Below are positions 46,084 through 53,353 of a stretch of DNA of 64,000 nucleotides, in pieces (the first letter of the stretch is position 1; every line of letters begins with the position of its first letter). The notes under the pieces were generated by a model. That model worked only from the letters and a program-made list of their open reading frames with translations. It was not told the origin of the DNA and made no database searches. Source of the stretch: UBA6522 sp965204155 (lineage in GTDB: Bacteria > Pseudomonadota > Gammaproteobacteria > Steroidobacterales > Rariloculaceae); assembly GCA_965204155.1 (NCBI GenBank), contig OZ241971.1, forward strand, positions 1 to 64,000. Direction: 5' to 3'. The translations under genes and the position numbers were made by a program.

Positions 46084-47028
46084 CTACTCCCCGAAGCCCG
46101 CGGAGACCGAGATGACCCGGTCGCCGATGTAGTAGTGCACGTGCCGTTTGCCCTCGATGGGAACGGCGACGTCGATGAAGGCTTCCATCATGGCCCCGAG
46201 ACTGATGAGGTCGCCGACCTGAAGTGCTTCTCCCCGTTCCCGGAGGGACTCCGCCACCTGCAGAGCGACGAGGACCGGGTGCACCGAGTCGCGCTCGGCA
46301 ACCTGGTAGATGCTTCTTTGCGTGCCGTCCGGGTTGGCGGAAATTACCGTCATGTTGCGGAGGTTGTCGTAAATGTCGGGATCGTCGGCGGTGTCGAGGA
46401 ACTCGCCGATGACGCCGTGCCTTGCGCCCAGGTTCGTCGCCTGCATCAGGAAGGGATAGATGAAGCCGTCCTTGAGTTCGTCCGGGTCGCCCAGAAGCAG
46501 GGGCAATTCGATGAATGCGTAGATGCGGTCGACGTAGCGCATCGCCTCTTCCACCGTATCGGCTTCGTTGATCCGCTCGTCTCCGATGCGCAACAACAGG
46601 TCCGGTTCGTAATTCAACACCTGCCCGCCGATCGGTACCGTGGCGCCGTTGTCGAAGAACGCGTCTTCGCCATAGATCACCCCGAACATGGGTCCGGGCA
46701 ACCCGATCACGTCCCACATGGATGGGTCATGGCCGCCGATCTTGTAGCCGCGCCGTGGATGGTCCCTTGCCAGAATCCCCTCCATGTCGCGGGCCGCCTG
46801 CTGGGAGACGTCGAGATCGGACAGGTCGCGGAACAGCTTCTGGTAGCAGGCCGAATGTGCGAGGTGTTGGCGATTGTTCCAGGCTGCCGCGGCATCCTCG
46901 CCGAACGTTTCCAGGGAACAGTCGCCGGGCGCCCGGCTCCAGAAGACGCTCTGAACGATTGCGATGACGGCGAGGCCCGCGATAAAGGCACCGCCGTAGA
47001 CCCAGTTTTCCTTTCTCAAATCCTGCAT
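46084..47028 (-). CDS. Membrane-anchored 2-keto-4-pentenoate hydratase-like protein
   Basis: A 314-residue protein with an N-terminal membrane helix (VYGGAFIAGLAVIAIVQSVF) followed by a domain of the fumarylacetoacetase/MhpD superfamily. Recognisable parts are HPRRGYKIGGHDPSMWDVIG, the GPMFGVIYGEDAFFDNGATVPIGG region and YEPDLLLRIGDERIN, where homologues have the metal-binding E-x-E near PRxExE. Here EPD replaces the usual E-A-E pattern, so metal binding may differ. I chose ATG 47028, just before the helix. Homologues are soluble and cytosolic; the anchor would place the enzyme domain outside. It is first of the operon ending in the SDR. Confidence 0.7.
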   Translation of the reverse strand: MQDLRKENWVYGGAFIAGLAVIAIVQSVFWSRAPGDCSLETFGEDAAAAWNNRQHLAHSACYQKLFRDLSDLDVSQQAARDMEGILARDHPRRGYKIGGHDPSMWDVIGLPGPMFGVIYGEDAFFDNGATVPIGGQVLNYEPDLLLRIGDERINEADTVEEAMRYVDRIYAFIELPLLLGDPDELKDGFIYPFLMQATNLGARHGVIGEFLDTADDPDIYDNLRNMTVISANPDGTQRSIYQVAERDSVHPVLVALQVAESLRERGEALQVGDLISLGAMMEAFIDVAVPIEGKRHVHYYIGDRVISVSAGFGE

Positions 47029-47295
47029 GACATTAGCCTGGCAGCCCTGCTTCGGGAATCGTGCAAAAGTTGCAAGCGCAGAAGCGAAACCACATGTCTG
47101 TGATCTCAGGGTCGCAACTTGTTTCGGGGCCAACCCGAACATCTTAGCCCAGTCGATGCCCGAGTTTGTGGTTCGGTCAATCAGAATTGTTATGACCGTT
47201 CATTTGCAATCAATATAGTTCGCACAGGACGGAACGTGACTCGGCTACCTTATTCTGGTTGAATCCTCCCGGAGATTCGGCGGGACAATACCGAT

Positions 47296-48312
47296 ATGCG
47301 CAAGTTAACCTGTTTTCTGGCACTCGGTCTGGTTTCGACTGTCGCAGCCGGGCATCACGCCAACGTCGAGCACGATACCAGCGTCGTCCTGGAACTCGAA
47401 GGACAGGTCACGAACGTCGTCTGGAGGAACCCCCACGTCCGCATGATGCTCAATGTTCCGGCCGGGGACGGCACCGGGCAAACCTGGGACCTTGAAGCGC
47501 AGGACGTCAATTCGCTGGGACGGCGCGGGCTTGGCCCGGAGATGATTCCACCGGGCGGCACGATCCGGGTCGCCGGACACCCGTCGCGGTCCGGAAACGG
47601 CCTGTACGTCACCAACGTGCTTCTGCCTGACGGTACCGAGATCAGGACCCGCGGCAACACGGAACCGCGTTGGTCCACTCAACATATCGGTTTTGACAAT
47701 GACCCGCTCTACACGGAGCCATCGCTGGACGTTGCCGACGGTTCGCTAGGCATATTCCGGGTCTGGCTGCGGCGCCAGGGCAGCGCGTTTCCTTCGGATC
47801 TTCCCCTGACGCCGGAAGCGCAGGCAGTGCAAGCGGGCTGGAATGCAGCGGATGATCTCACCATGCAGTGCGTTGCCGGTGGAATGCCGGGGGTGATGAC
47901 CCGAGTCTCCGCTCCTCATCCGATCGACTTTGTCCAACGCGATGGCAACATCGCCATCCGCATCGAGGTGTTCGATGTCGTGCGAACGGTGCACATGAAC
48001 CCGGATGTGGACGACTCAGCGCAGCCGCTGTCTCCCCTGGGGTATTCGGAGGGACGCTGGGAAGGAAACACGTTGGTCGTTCGTACAACGCGGGTGAACT
48101 GGCCGTACTTCGACAGCATCGGCATCATCCCCCAAAGCGAATCCGTCGAAATCACCGAGCGATTTGCGCTCAGCGACGACGAGACCCAGCTCACCTACGA
48201 CCTCGAGGTTTCCGACCCGGCAACGTTCACCGAACCGGTATCGGCGCGCTGGGAGTTCAACTGGCGGCCCGATATGGTAGTGGAGCACTACGGGTGCACT
48301 TTGGGCGACTGA
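47296..48312 (+). CDS. DUF6152-like secreted protein with N-terminal His-His
   Basis: A 338-residue paralogue of 11201-12232. The signal peptide MRKLTCFLALGLVSTVAAG is predicted to be cleaved before HHANVEHD. Then come the OB-like region with VVWRNPHVRMML and GGTIRVAGHPSRSG, and the C-terminal blocks EVFDVVRTVHMNP, PLGYSEGRWEGNTLVVRTTR and SDPATFTEP. It is divergent from the hydratase-like/DoxX/SDR operon (267 bases between starts). Function is unknown. An open stretch of 36 codons continues in frame after the stop, which I regard as chance. Confidence 0.7.
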   Translation: MRKLTCFLALGLVSTVAAGHHANVEHDTSVVLELEGQVTNVVWRNPHVRMMLNVPAGDGTGQTWDLEAQDVNSLGRRGLGPEMIPPGGTIRVAGHPSRSGNGLYVTNVLLPDGTEIRTRGNTEPRWSTQHIGFDNDPLYTEPSLDVADGSLGIFRVWLRRQGSAFPSDLPLTPEAQAVQAGWNAADDLTMQCVAGGMPGVMTRVSAPHPIDFVQRDGNIAIRIEVFDVVRTVHMNPDVDDSAQPLSPLGYSEGRWEGNTLVVRTTRVNWPYFDSIGIIPQSESVEITERFALSDDETQLTYDLEVSDPATFTEPVSARWEFNWRPDMVVEHYGCTLGD

Positions 48313-48527
48313 TTGAAGATATTGTCGGGGGGACAACTTCATGCGCAGATCGCGATTAGAGACGACAAGGAGGCCAGACCGGGCGGCAACCAGGTCGAGT
48401 TGCTCGGCCTGATGGACTCGTGAGGCCGGCGATCACCGGGCTGCAGGCATTTACTCTCGATTTGTGGGCCGCTTGCGGCTGACCACTGTCGCGCGAATGT
48501 TTGACCGGTGAAGATTGACCGGGCCGG
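48313..48527. other. Intergenic stretch between DUF6152-like and TctA-TctB genes
   Basis: No gene supported. A small hairpin (TTGTC, loop of five G, GACAA; 48322-48336) follows the DUF6152-like stop but lacks a T tract. Confidence 0.4.
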
Positions 48528-50624
48528 CTACAGCAGGTTGGTCAACCCGCTCGAACGCAGCACGGGCAACAGGTCGCCGAGCCAGGCCGCGGGCCAGGGC
48601 ACTCTCAGGAGCAAGTGAAACAGGCCGTAGGCGGCGGCCCACGTCCCCAGGGCGACGGATAACGTCGGCACCCAACCCTCTCGCCCTTCGAGGCGCAGGT
48701 AACCGATCAGGAAGACCAGCATTGCGGGGAGCAGGCCGATGATCACGGCGGCGACGAGAATGAAGAGGCACCAGGCGAAGTAGCGCAGCGCGCGCCGGCG
48801 GGTTTCTTGCGGGTCCAGTCCGCTGAGGTCCGATCGGGAGTCGAACGTGGCGGCTCCGGCCCCCGCTCCAGCCGCCGCACCAGCCGCCGCACCTGCCGCC
48901 GCACCTGCCGCCGGTTCATCGGCATGTACGGCCTGCTGATTCACGAAAACCGTCCAGGCAAGCTGCCAGCCCGCCAGCGACAGACCCAGCCAGCCGACAA
49001 CCTGGGGCACGAGCTTCGCCCCGAAATCCCAGTTCCAGGACCCGATAATCGCCACGATAAAGAACAGAATCACGGCTGCGTTGAATCCGGTCGCGGTGTC
49101 GATGCTCCCGGGCCTGAAACCCAGGATCAATGTCGATTTGGCCTGGCGTCTGCGCTTCAACAAGTCGCTCACGACCGGCTTGAGCAAGCTGTAGGCGGTA
49201 ACCAGCAGCACGACGACAACGATGGGTCGCGTCAGCCATTCGGCCCCGTAGCGCTGGAATGAAATGAACATGTAGCGTTCCAGCAGCCCGCCGAGAACAA
49301 GCCCCAACAACAGTGGCGGGCGCGGCCAGTCGACCCGCTTCATCACCCACCCGAGCAGGCCGAATCCCAGCAGGGCCACCAGGTCGCCCCACTGGCGCGT
49401 AGCCTGAAAGGCGCCGATGAAGGTGATCGAGAGTACGACGGGCGCGAGAATACCGGGCCGGATCCGGGCGACGGCGGCGAACTGCCGGGCGAACACCAGG
49501 CAGATGGCGCATCCCAGTACGTTGGCGATCGCCACCGTCCAGACCAGCGTGTAGGTGACGTCGAGCCTGGAGGTCAGCATGTCCGGTCCCGGCGCCAGTC
49601 CATGGATCAGGAAAGCTCCCAGCAGTAGCGCCATTGCGGCCGTGGCCGGTACGCCGAACGCGATCGTCGACACCAGCGCCCCGCCCTCCTTGGCGTTGTT
49701 GGAACTTTCCGATGCAATGACGCCGCGAACGTCGCCCTTGCCGAAGCTCTCCGTAGCGCCTTTCTCTGTGCGCATGGCGTGCCCGTACGAGATCCACGGA
49801 ATGACCGGCGCGCCGATTCCCGGAACGGCGCCGAGCACGCTGCCGATGCCCGAACCGCGAAATACGAGGAACAGGTTTCGGAATGTGTCCCGGACACCGG
49901 CAAGCTGGCCCCAGCCCATGGCCAGATCGTGGCCCCGGCTCAGGCGTTTTCGTGCGATCGCCATGTCGGCGATCTCCGGGAGCGCAAACAGTCCCAGCGC
50001 CAGCGGCACCAGCGGGATGCCTTCGAGCAGGTAGAGGGTACCGAATGTCCAGCGCTCGACCGCGGTGTTGGGCTCTTCCCCAACCGTCGCAACCATCAGG
50101 CCGATTCCGGCCGCGGCGAGTCCCTTGAGCGGATTACCGCCGCTTAGTATGCCGATCAGCGAAAGCCCGAATATGCAAGACGCGAGCAGTTCCGGCGACC
50201 CGAAACTCAGGATGAACGGCCGCAGCAGCGGTATGCTGAAGGCGAGGAACAGCGCCCCCAGCAACCCGCCGAGCACGGACGCGGAGAAGGCTGCGCCGAA
50301 TGCCCGCGCCGCCAGGCCCTGCTTCGCCATGGGATGGCCGTCGAGAATCGTCGAGGCCGAACCCACGGTACCCGGTACGCCGAACAGCACCGCCGGGATG
50401 GTGTCCGACGTGGCGACCACGGCCTGCAGTGCCACCAGGAAGGCGAGCGCGGTGAACGGGTCCATGTCGAACGTGAAGGGCAACAGCAGGGACAGCCCGA
50501 CGATGCCGCTCAGCCCGGGAATCACGCCCAGCGACAGGCCGATGGCCACGCCCACCGCCACGATACCGAGTCGCGTCGGGTCAAAAACGATGAGCAGTGC
50601 GCTGAGCGCGGCTTCCAGCATCAC
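48528..50624 (-). CDS. TctA-TctB fusion permease of a TTT transporter
   Basis: A 698-residue membrane protein that joins both membrane subunits of a tripartite tricarboxylate transporter. Residues 1-500 or so are TctA: GVIPGLSGIVGLSLLLPFTF, AVLFGVPGTVGSASTILDGH and LGAVPGIGAPVIPWISYGHA are typical. Residues from about 515 are TctB-like (DUF1468) with four helices: NAAVILFFIVAIIGSWNWDF, then VVGWLGLSLAGWQLAWTVFV, YFAWCLFILVAAVIIGLLPA and VALGTWAAAYGLFHLLLRVP. An Ala/Gly-rich stretch (AGAAAGAAAGAAAGAG) encoded by 12-bp repeats lies inside the TctB part. TctA and TctB are usually separate genes. The binding protein is probably that at 42379-43437. Confidence 0.85.
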   Translation of the reverse strand: MMLEAALSALLIVFDPTRLGIVAVGVAIGLSLGVIPGLSGIVGLSLLLPFTFDMDPFTALAFLVALQAVVATSDTIPAVLFGVPGTVGSASTILDGHPMAKQGLAARAFGAAFSASVLGGLLGALFLAFSIPLLRPFILSFGSPELLASCIFGLSLIGILSGGNPLKGLAAAGIGLMVATVGEEPNTAVERWTFGTLYLLEGIPLVPLALGLFALPEIADMAIARKRLSRGHDLAMGWGQLAGVRDTFRNLFLVFRGSGIGSVLGAVPGIGAPVIPWISYGHAMRTEKGATESFGKGDVRGVIASESSNNAKEGGALVSTIAFGVPATAAMALLLGAFLIHGLAPGPDMLTSRLDVTYTLVWTVAIANVLGCAICLVFARQFAAVARIRPGILAPVVLSITFIGAFQATRQWGDLVALLGFGLLGWVMKRVDWPRPPLLLGLVLGGLLERYMFISFQRYGAEWLTRPIVVVVLLVTAYSLLKPVVSDLLKRRRQAKSTLILGFRPGSIDTATGFNAAVILFFIVAIIGSWNWDFGAKLVPQVVGWLGLSLAGWQLAWTVFVNQQAVHADEPAAGAAAGAAAGAAAGAGAGAATFDSRSDLSGLDPQETRRRALRYFAWCLFILVAAVIIGLLPAMLVFLIGYLRLEGREGWVPTLSVALGTWAAAYGLFHLLLRVPWPAAWLGDLLPVLRSSGLTNLL
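48869..48912. repeat. 12-bp tandem repeats encoding the Ala/Gly loop
   Basis: Three and a half copies of a 12-bp unit (CAGCCGCCGCAC, varying to CTGCCGCCGCAC), translated on the minus strand as repeated GAAA. A likely site of length variation. Confidence 0.8.
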
Positions 50625-50744
50625 GAATGCATCAGGAGTCGGGAACTCTTATCATAGCCACGTGCACTCGAACGCGCGTATCTCATCGAATCGGTCCGGT
50701 TCTTCGGCGGCCCGTGGAAGGAGTCCGGGAAGTCAGCAATAGTC

Positions 50745-51959
50745 ATGGGAGCCTATCGATACGTCGCCGTGGATCAACGCGGCAGGGAACAGAAAGGCAT
50801 CCTCGAGGGCGATACGCCGCGCCAGATCCGCCAGTCCCTGCGCGAACGGTCGCTGCTCCCCGTGCGGGTCACGGAGGTGGAATCCAGGTCCCCGACGCAG
50901 ATCCGGCGACTCTCGCTGCTGCGGCGCGTATCCGCGCTGGACCTGGCGCTGCTGACCCGCCAGCTTGCCACGCTGGTCCGGGCCGGACTGCCGCTGGAGG
51001 AAGCCCTGCTGGCGGTGAGCGAACAGTCGGAGCGGCCCAGGATCAAGGGCATCCTTCTGGGCGTGCGTGCCAAGGTACTGGAGGGACATACCCTGGCATC
51101 GGGTCTTGAAGGCTTTCCCAACGCATTTCCCCATGTCTACCGCGCGACGGTTGCCGCGGGCGAACAAGCCGGCATGCTGGACTCGGTGCTGGAGCGGCTT
51201 GCCGACTATACCGAATCGCGCCACGCCCTGCGGCAGAAGGTGAGTCACGCGCTGATCTATCCGACCGTGCTGACGGGCCTGGCGCTGGCCATCGTGGTGC
51301 TCATGCTCGTCTACGTGGTGCCCAAGGTGGTGAGCGTCTTCGAGACCACGGGCCAGACGCTGCCGTTCCTGACGCGCGTGCTGATCGGACTCTCGGCGTT
51401 CCTCCAGAATTGGTGGTGGCTCGTCCTCGGCGTCATCGTCATCGGTGCCGTGGCGGTCAACCGGCTTCTGAGCCGGGAGGACATCCGCCGGGGTTACCAC
51501 CGAAGGCTGTTGTCCCTGCCGGTCTTCGGGCGGGTGAGCCGCGGCATCAATACCGCCCGCTTTACCCGCACCCTGAGCATTCTGACGTCCAGCGGCGTGC
51601 CCGTGCTGGAAGCGCTTCGAATCGGCGGTTCGGTGGTGACCAACCTGCCCATGCGGGACGCAGTCGAGGAAGCGACAGTACGGGTCAGGGAAGGAGGAGC
51701 CATCGGGCGTGCACTGTCTCTTTCGAAACTGTTTCCGCCGATGAGCATTCACCTGATTTCCAGTGGCGAGGCTTCAGGCGAACTCGATGCCATGCTGGAA
51801 CGCGCGGCCAGCCACCAGGAAAACGAGATGGACAGTCTGCTGGGGACGATGCTGAGCATCCTGGAGCCAGCGCTCATTATCTTCATGGGCCTCATCGTGC
51901 TCGCCATCGTCCTGGCGATTCTGCTGCCGATATTCCAGATGAATCAACTAATTACGTGA
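50745..51959 (+). CDS. gspF: Type II secretion system inner-membrane protein GspF
   Basis: A 404-residue platform protein with two GspF domains. The start YRYVAVDQRGREQKGILEGD is typical. Domain 1 covers about residues 70-190 (LALLTRQLATLVRAGLPLEE) and domain 2 about 270-395 (ARFTRTLSILTSSGVPVLEAL; LISSGEASGELDAMLERAA). Membrane helices are near 170, 220 and at the end (ALIIFMGLIVLAIVLAILLP). It should follow gspE, but lies 9.4 kb downstream of it. Instead of gspG, a nitrile hydratase-like operon begins 23 bases later. Confidence 0.95.
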   Translation: MGAYRYVAVDQRGREQKGILEGDTPRQIRQSLRERSLLPVRVTEVESRSPTQIRRLSLLRRVSALDLALLTRQLATLVRAGLPLEEALLAVSEQSERPRIKGILLGVRAKVLEGHTLASGLEGFPNAFPHVYRATVAAGEQAGMLDSVLERLADYTESRHALRQKVSHALIYPTVLTGLALAIVVLMLVYVVPKVVSVFETTGQTLPFLTRVLIGLSAFLQNWWWLVLGVIVIGAVAVNRLLSREDIRRGYHRRLLSLPVFGRVSRGINTARFTRTLSILTSSGVPVLEALRIGGSVVTNLPMRDAVEEATVRVREGGAIGRALSLSKLFPPMSIHLISSGEASGELDAMLERAASHQENEMDSLLGTMLSILEPALIIFMGLIVLAIVLAILLPIFQMNQLIT

Positions 51960-51982
51960 TTAACTTAAGGCGTTATCACGAT

Positions 51983-52285
51983 ATGGGCGGACTGGACGGG
52001 GGGCCGATCGACCAGGAGGAAGCGGCTGAAGAGCCCTGGCACAAGCGCGTCAAGGCGATAGTGCAGCTACTCGTTCGCAACCCGGATTCGCCCATGAACG
52101 TTGATGAATTGCGTCGCGGCATCGAAGACCTGCCGCCCGAGGACTACGACCGCCTCGGCTACTACGAACGCTGGGCCCGGTCCACGGCCGCGATCCTCAC
52201 CGAGAAGGGGGTATTCAGCGAGGCGGAACTTGACGCGGAAATGGCCGAAATCGAGCAGCGGTGGCAAAGGGGTGGTCCTTCGTGA
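51983..52285 (+). CDS. Nitrile hydratase/thiocyanate hydrolase, beta subunit N-terminal half
   Basis: A 100-residue protein equal to the N-terminal half of nitrile hydratase beta (and to thiocyanate hydrolase beta, ScnB). The start MGGLDGG recalls the GGMDG start of NHase beta. The diagnostic block is ELRRGIEDLPPEDYDRLGYY, followed by ERWARSTAAILTEKGVFSEA. It contains the family Arg (RRGIE) that contacts the oxidised Cys ligands in the partner. The C-terminal half is a separate gene 85 bases on. ATG 51983 is preferred; GTG 51956 would overlap the gspF stop. Confidence 0.82.
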   Translation: MGGLDGGPIDQEEAAEEPWHKRVKAIVQLLVRNPDSPMNVDELRRGIEDLPPEDYDRLGYYERWARSTAAILTEKGVFSEAELDAEMAEIEQRWQRGGPS

Positions 52286-52370
52286 GGCTGGACGGGAACA
52301 GTGGCTCTGGCGCAAGCCGATTTGGGGCGGGCGATCCCGTTGCCGGCCAGTACATTGAGGCGAACGGGCG

Positions 52371-52658
52371 ATGAATCGCTACCGGGAAGGCGATCCGGTC
52401 AAGGTTCGGGCACGCTACCCGTCCGGACATGTGCGGGCGCCCTTCTACACGCGCGGACGCTCCGGAGAAGTGGTGCGGGTCACCGGGCCGTTCCGGAATG
52501 CGGAAGAGCGCGCGTACGGTCGTACCGGCGCCCGAGTGCCACTGTACCGTGTGCAATTTTGCCAGCGCGACCTGTGGCCGGATTACGTCGGCAGCAGCGG
52601 CGACACCCTGGTCGTTGACCTCTACGAGCACTGGCTTGAACCTGGAGATCGCCGATGA
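52371..52658 (+). CDS. Nitrile hydratase/thiocyanate hydrolase, beta subunit C-terminal half
   Basis: A 95-residue SH3-like barrel equal to the C-terminal half of NHase beta, or ScnA of thiocyanate hydrolase. Key segments: YREGDPVKVRARYPSGHVR, FYTRGRSGEVVRVTGPF (with the second active-site Arg in TRGRSG), LYRVQFCQRDLWPDY and VDLYEHWLEPG. Its stop overlaps the ATG of the metal-binding subunit gene (ATGA at 52655), so the two are made together. Confidence 0.85.
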   Translation: MNRYREGDPVKVRARYPSGHVRAPFYTRGRSGEVVRVTGPFRNAEERAYGRTGARVPLYRVQFCQRDLWPDYVGSSGDTLVVDLYEHWLEPGDRR

Positions 52659-53278
52659 GCGGTCATCACCCGCATCCCGGGCCGCCCGACAGCGAGGATC
52701 GGCCCTGGTCCCGAGAACAATTAATGGCCGCCGCCGTCGAGGCGCTGCTGATTCGGAAACGTGTGTTCACACCCGCTGACGTGGCCGGCGCGCTGGACTA
52801 CTGGGCATCCAGAACGCCCGCCGACGGTGCGCGTCTGATTGCCCGCTGCTGGAGCGACGACGCGTTTGCGGCCCGCGTCATGGACAGCGTCAACGCGGCC
52901 ACGGACGAGCTCGGCCTGGACATCGGCCACACGCGCGTGGTTGCGGTCCCCAATACCCCGAAAATCCACAACGTCCTGGTCTGTACGCTCTGCTCCTGCT
53001 ACCCGATCGGGCTTCTCGGCGACTCCCCGGGCTGGTACAAGTCGCGAGCCTACCGGTCGAGGGTCATACGCGAACCCCGCGCCGTTCTGGCGGAATTCGG
53101 CCTGCACATACCCGAAGATGTCGAGGTGCGCGTGCACGACAGCACTGCGGACCTGCGCTACATCGTGATCCCGATGCGGCCGACGGGAACGGAACACCTG
53201 ACTGAACAGGAACTTGCAGGCCTGGTCACACGAAACTGCATGATCGGTACCGCTCTACCCCACTACGAAGCCGCTTGA
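52655..53278 (+). CDS. Nitrile hydratase alpha / thiocyanate hydrolase gamma subunit (cobalt type)
   Basis: A 207-residue metal-binding subunit. The claw-setting motif VCTLCSCYP places Cys110, Cys113 and Cys115 around a low-spin cobalt; Thr after the first Cys indicates the Co form. Family blocks follow: WYKSRAYRSRVIREPRAVLA, EFGLHIPEDVEVRVHDSTAD, LRYIVIPMRPTGTEHLTEQE and LVTRNCMIG. The residues right after the motif (PIGLLG where NHases have PWPVLG or PRPVLG) are unusual. NHase hydrates nitriles to amides; the Scn homologue hydrolyses thiocyanate. No activator or chaperone gene is adjacent. Confidence 0.92.
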   Translation: MSGHHPHPGPPDSEDRPWSREQLMAAAVEALLIRKRVFTPADVAGALDYWASRTPADGARLIARCWSDDAFAARVMDSVNAATDELGLDIGHTRVVAVPNTPKIHNVLVCTLCSCYPIGLLGDSPGWYKSRAYRSRVIREPRAVLAEFGLHIPEDVEVRVHDSTADLRYIVIPMRPTGTEHLTEQELAGLVTRNCMIGTALPHYEAA

Positions 53279-53353
53279 TCGCACGCTGAACGCTGCCCGC
53301 CCGTGTAGCCGGCCTTCTCGACCCGGGCTGCATGTGCGACCTGAGCGACCGGA

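Noticed and set aside
48313..48423. 36-codon in-frame extension after the DUF6152-like stop, suggesting readthrough
   Set aside because: Other family members end at about the same place and the extension has no counterpart; an open stretch of this length is expected by chance in GC-rich DNA.
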